NCBI RefSeq assembly: GCF_010389155.1
Contig: NC_057763.1
Span: forward strand, 39,724,645-39,788,644
Direction: 5' to 3'
From: Erigeron canadensis
Taxonomy: Eukaryota > Streptophyta > Magnoliopsida > Asterales > Asteraceae
Length of the DNA stretch: 64,000 bases
In this document: positions 59,690-64,000 of the stretch, one piece after another
How positions within the stretch are numbered: position 1 is the first letter of the stretch
How the letters are laid out: the number at the start of each line of letters is the position of its first letter
Notes under the pieces: generated by a model
Database searches by the model: none
The model's input: only the letters and a program-made list of their open reading frames with translations
What the model was told of the DNA's origin: nothing
Position numbers and translations under genes: made by a program

Positions 59690-60661
59690 TGTCTGAGGAT
59701 TGGAAGTGTTATTCATTTCTGTAAATACGAAACAAAGTACCCGCGTGTTGCGGCAGTGAGATGGTGGGGGTGATTGGTCATAAAGTGTGACAGCCAAATG
59801 CCTTAGCCGTACGCCTCGGATTAAAAAATTCGTCGAAAGTATATCGAATGACATCTCTAATGAAAGAGCATGAAATTTTATGAATACCTATAAAATTCTT
59901 ATAATTTATCGATATACGTCTTTGATATAAAATTTTTTGAATAAATTAGAGGAATAAAATGATTTATGAAGCAGAAAGAAAAGTGAGTTGATGAGATTCG
60001 AGGAGAGAAAAAAAATGAGTAGTTGAGATTTGTTCTAAGAGTATTATGAATAAGTGACAGAGATATTTTTAGATTTTTAACTACTTTTTAGTTGAAAAAA
60101 TAAAGGAAATAAATGCTTTATAATGTAGTAGACATATAGTTCCCGAGTTGCATTTGTAATTCTTTATAGTATTTATACTCGTGATTGGTGATAATACAAT
60201 GATATTTGCGTTTAAAAAAAGTAATTGTCTTGTTAAACTAGTTAGTAATGTTCTCCCATCTACTTTGAAATGGAGGCATCTTTTATTATCAAAGATGGAA
60301 AATCCAATTGGGTGCATATTATCTAGGATTATATGAATACGAAAACATATGAATTCAACCACATTACCAAATTTTGTATCAACAGAAACTCCAAATAGAC
60401 CTAGAAAAACAAAATGAAACCATATTTGCGAACGTATTTTCACAATATATATATCTAATTTAATTAATAACTTGTCACATTTGTATTCCTTACAACCTTG
60501 TTTCCCTACAAGTTATCTTTAAAACTCACATATCTCCAGAATTTCCGATTCACGTACTTTTCGTTTATAGCGCAATAGATTTGATCAAAAGCACTAACCG
60601 ATTTACCAATAAATCTTAAATACGTTTAAGAAAGTCGTCTCCCAATTGGTCTATAAGCATT
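59690..60661. other. Gene-free spacer with Helitron-like scrap
   Basis: At 59738-59770 the plus strand reads TACCCGCGTGTTGCGGCAGTG, the reverse of a Helitron 3' hairpin, but the terminal CTRR is not preserved. No gene. Confidence 0.35.
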
Positions 60662-60913
60662 TTGGATTTCTAAATTCGGAATGTCTTAAAAATTCAGACT
60701 TTCCATATTATCACTCTTACATGTTTATAACATATATCATTTATCTTTTAATATAATTATACTATCACACTTTATCTATAATCTATATTGGATTTCTAAA
60801 TTCGGAATGTCTTAAAAATTTAGACTTTTCATATTACCACTCTTACATATTTATAACATATATCATTTATCTTTTAATGTACTTATACTATCACACTTTA
60901 TCTATAATCTATA
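60662..60913. repeat. 126-bp tandem duplication
   Basis: Units start TTGGATTTCTAAATTCGG at 60662 and 60788 and end TCTATAATCTA. High identity by eye. The second unit abuts the start of a Helitron. Confidence 0.9.
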
Positions 60914-60914
60914 A

Positions 60915-61175
60915 TCTATCTATACCTTTATAAAGAGGATAACATTAAGACATTAAACATATTTTTTTCTCCAAAATACCCTCACCTTATTCCTGAAGTT
61001 TCAAAATTACCCTTCCACTCAAACAAAAAACCGACACATATTTACAAACAAAAACACACATCCTAAAAAACACATAACCGAGCCATCGCCGCCGTAATTG
61101 GTCATATCCACGAACCGCCACATTTAACAACTGCTTTTTAACGGGTTCCGCTGCAATGCGCGGGCACCAGGCTAG
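60915..61175 (+). mobile_element. Small Helitron
   Basis: A|TCTATCTATACCTTTATAAAGAGG start; TTCCGCTGCAATGCGCGGGCACCAGG hairpin region and CTAG|T end. 261 bp. It has CGCCGCC and CAAAATACCC words in common with the other copies. Confidence 0.65.
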
Positions 61176-63313
61176 TATATATAGACAATACTCAATATGA
61201 TATAAGTTCTTGATCCCCTAATAATTTTGACTTTAAGTCGTTGGTCATCTTTGTGTGAACCATAATGTCGACACATATAAGGCTTACGTTAGGCCATGGA
61301 AAGCTAAAATACAGTTGGTGACCACATGGAAAAAAGAGTTAGTTCGAACAAATAATAATTTGGGTATTGAATCTCATAAATCATTTAGGGGCTTACCCTG
61401 CCTACTTGAATTGGGTGTCATTCCCACATTATTATTGACATATGGAAAACATTTTAAAAGCCATTTTCATACCTCATAAGTCATATATATATATATATAT
61501 ATGCACAAAACACATGATGTGTTTTGGCTGCTTTTCACATGATTCTAACAATGATAATATGCAATGTTTGGAGGTATAAGACCCAATTGCTTGATCTAGA
61601 CTAACCTTCTAAAAAGTTTAATTAACCATCATGTTATTTATGGAGGGAAACATATGATATTGGGTACCCACCATTAACATATATAAACATAATTACCATT
61701 TATATTTATTAAATGCGCTGCTTGCTTAATTAGAAGTAGTTGATCTAATAATTAATCATCTGTTTTAGCATCATAGGATTCCCTGAGGTTGACTCTAAAT
61801 ATGTTAATTGCCCATCATTGTAATACTAATGATTTAAGAATTATTAACCCCCATTCTTTCTACAAATTTTTATTTTTGTAGCTGGTAGTATTGCAATAAT
61901 ATCAAAATAATCATACACTAGCAAACAATCTGATAGAAAATAATCATACACTAGTCTTCATACCTATCTTGTTCAAACATAATTTACTGCAGAGTTCTAA
62001 TTGATGTTGGTAGTACATTGATTACTAATACAACAAAATTCTAATAATACGATTACAGTAATTTTAAATAATCTATTAATGGGTGATTAGTGGATTGTGC
62101 TATGCGTGGAGGTGGAGAGGATATGTAAAGTTGAAGTGCTTTTAAGGGTGGATTTGGAGGTTTTTTATTAATTAATCAAAATATATATATATATATATAT
62201 ATATTTTGTTGGAGCTTTAGTCAGAAGCTAGCCAATCAAATAAAAAAAATACGGTTAATATTTGTTGGACTCCACAATAATGTGGGAATCAGATGCACAT
62301 TGTTTATTAATTTTAATGTGTACAAAGTTAGTTAAGGTTGTAAAGCCTTATTATAGTTTTAATTGGGATCGAAGGATTAGGATTGGGTAAACTTTTTTTT
62401 TTTTTTTTTATGTTAGTATTATTCTGATTTCCAAAGTAGAAAAACAAATGACGAATAAATTTAAAAAACAAAAACAAAATGAAGTGGGCATGTGAGGGCA
62501 CCAGGCTTTATAACAAGATCCTTGTTAAAAGGGATTCATAAACATGGGAACACTCTTTATCATCATCTCAAGCAACAATAATGTGATCATTATAATATTG
62601 CTGTTTTATATAACATATTGATTTCAATGTTATGCTGGAAGTAATCCTATCCAGTGTAACATGTTTACATACGTGTGTATATATTGAATTATCAAATTGA
62701 AACAATACGTGTACAATTATCTTGAATCGTTCTATACTTGTATTAAAAATTTATAAATGTGATTAATTTGATAGGTTCATGGATATGTTTGAAAATCCGG
62801 TAAAGTTAAAGGTATTAAAGACAAAAATAAAATTAAGGCTTAATTCTAAATACGGAGGCTTCATTATGCGGATGCTTATGTTTGGTATATAACAGGTTAA
62901 TAACACATTTGATCTTCAGTATAATCTTGTTTACAAATACAAATCCTCATAATTATATGTTCAAAATTCTATTTTCTAAATAACTAATTAGTCCAGTATT
63001 TGAACATAAGCGGGAAATTTCAGAAATGAGTGACACAGAAAGGGATATATGGATATCATCTGATTCGATTGGTGGTAAATTAATGGATTAAAATTTAAAA
63101 ATGTTCCTATTAGGCAGGGATTGGATAATGGTAGGGAAAGGCGCATTGGGTTCTCTGTAGATTCTCTTATCAAAAATTACATCTGCTCCCTCTGTCACTG
63201 TGCTTCTGCCTCTAGATAACCCCTTCTCTTCACACAACTAGAAATATACTACGGAGTAATATATATATCCAAATACAATAAAAATAAAGATATACTCGTA
63301 CACGTAATATATA
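61176..63313. other. Gene-free spacer with TA microsatellites
   Basis: No supported gene. TA repeats at 61483-61502 and 62180-62204 and a T-run at 62393-62409. AT-rich throughout. Confidence 0.45.
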
Positions 63314-63661
63314 TCTTTATCTCTATAACAAATAAAATATGATTATCTATCAAAATAATTTAAAAAAAATATTATGTGGCAAGTTTAATTTTTTTAAAGG
63401 TCTATATTTTAATTAAAAATAGCTCATTAAATGCTTATTTAAAATTCCTTATTTTTTATTACAAACAAAAATTTTTTTTTATATAATATCTTTTTATGAG
63501 TTTGTTAATGCAATAAGTACTTTAATTTATAATTTATTAGGTTATTCAATTCAATATCTCAATATCCATTTGTAATATATTAATAACAAAAATTCGATGC
63601 ATATTTTTTAGTTTTATAATTTTAATTAAAACGTCCGGGTTAAACCCCGTAAATTCGCTAG
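63314..63661 (+). mobile_element. Helitron, CCGGGTTAAACC hairpin subfamily
   Basis: A|TCTTTATCTCTATAACAAAT start and GTCCGGGTTAAACCCCG, TAAATTCG, CTAG|T end. 348 bp, AT-rich, non-coding. Confidence 0.5.
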
Positions 63662-64000
63662 TATATATATAAATATAATTGACAGTGGAATTTTTAATAA
63701 TTTTCAAAGAAATAGAAAACAATTAGGCAACAAGTTGCGTCGTCACTTTTTTTTTTTTTTAATAAAGCTAAAACGTTTAAAAACTAAATTGATACTTTAA
63801 AAGTGTATATGGACTTTGAGTGTGGGTTTCAAAACAAGGATATGAAAAATGGGTATGATACAAGGGGTTAATGGATATGAAAACCCAATAACATTTTCTT
63901 TCTTTATAAAGTAGAATGATTTTATTCTAAGCCTAAAAGACATCCAAATATACATACCTTCCTATATCAATCTATACGACCATACCCAGTTATACACAAA
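63662..64000. other. Gene-free spacer to window end
   Basis: AT-rich; nothing recognised. Confidence 0.4.

Noticed and set aside
1..64000. CRISPR array, operon or bacterial defence system
   Set aside because: No spacer-repeat arrays, no ribosome binding site or operon structure; genes have spliceosomal introns.

Overview
This window is nuclear DNA from a flowering plant, most likely a eudicot. The genes have GT-AG introns, and their proteins match plant families: PLIP-type lipase, BRCT/PHD protein of the At4g02110 type, plant TMEM205-like protein, and a TPR protein with a J-like domain. The DNA between genes is AT-rich and full of plant transposons. I cannot name the species. Asteraceae is only a guess.

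Genes. I can support five protein-coding loci. (1) 150-648 (+) is the terminal exon of a gene that starts outside the window. (2) 7395-10375 (+) is a four-exon class-3 lipase (720 aa). (3) 16250-14855 (-) is a three-exon TMEM205-like membrane protein (210 aa). (4) 20905-26873 (+) is a ten-exon BRCT/PHD protein (1,337 aa). (5) 49271-47116 (-) is a three-exon TPR/J-like protein (581 aa). Exon phases close exactly in genes 2-5 and none has an internal break, so all four look functional. They are unrelated housekeeping-type genes: plastid lipid turnover, a membrane protein, chromatin or DNA-damage signalling, and co-chaperone-like scaffolding. There is no operon or cluster logic.

Mobile DNA. The centre (33.7-43.2 kb) is one full-length but dead L1-type LINE. 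It has a 12-bp target-site duplication and a poly(A) tail, and two solo LTRs of different families interrupt it, one in ORF1 and one in ORF2. Around it lie three SINEs with 9-16 bp duplications, plus two probable ones. Four non-autonomous hAT elements have 8-bp duplications (two exact, two imperfect). There is a Tourist-type MITE, two further MITE-like elements, and a Mutator-like terminal-inverted-repeat element just upstream of the lipase gene. About ten small Helitron ends or whole Helitrons are concentrated at 50.5-54.2 kb and 60.9-63.7 kb. None of these other elements encodes a recognisable transposase.

Layout. 0-7 kb: partial gene, then transposons. 7.4-10.4 kb: lipase. 10.4-14.5 kb: transposon-rich spacer with an unresolved repeat pair. 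14.8-16.3 kb: TMEM205-like gene. 16.8-20.5 kb: SINEs and tandem repeats. 20.9-26.9 kb: BRCT gene. 27-33.7 kb: spacer. 33.7-43.2 kb: nested LINE. 43.2-47 kb: spacer. 47.1-49.3 kb: TPR/J gene. 49.3-64 kb: gene-free, Helitron/hAT-rich DNA. I found no tRNA or rRNA gene, CRISPR array or unknown multi-gene system. All coordinates and splice sites were read by eye and have no transcript support.
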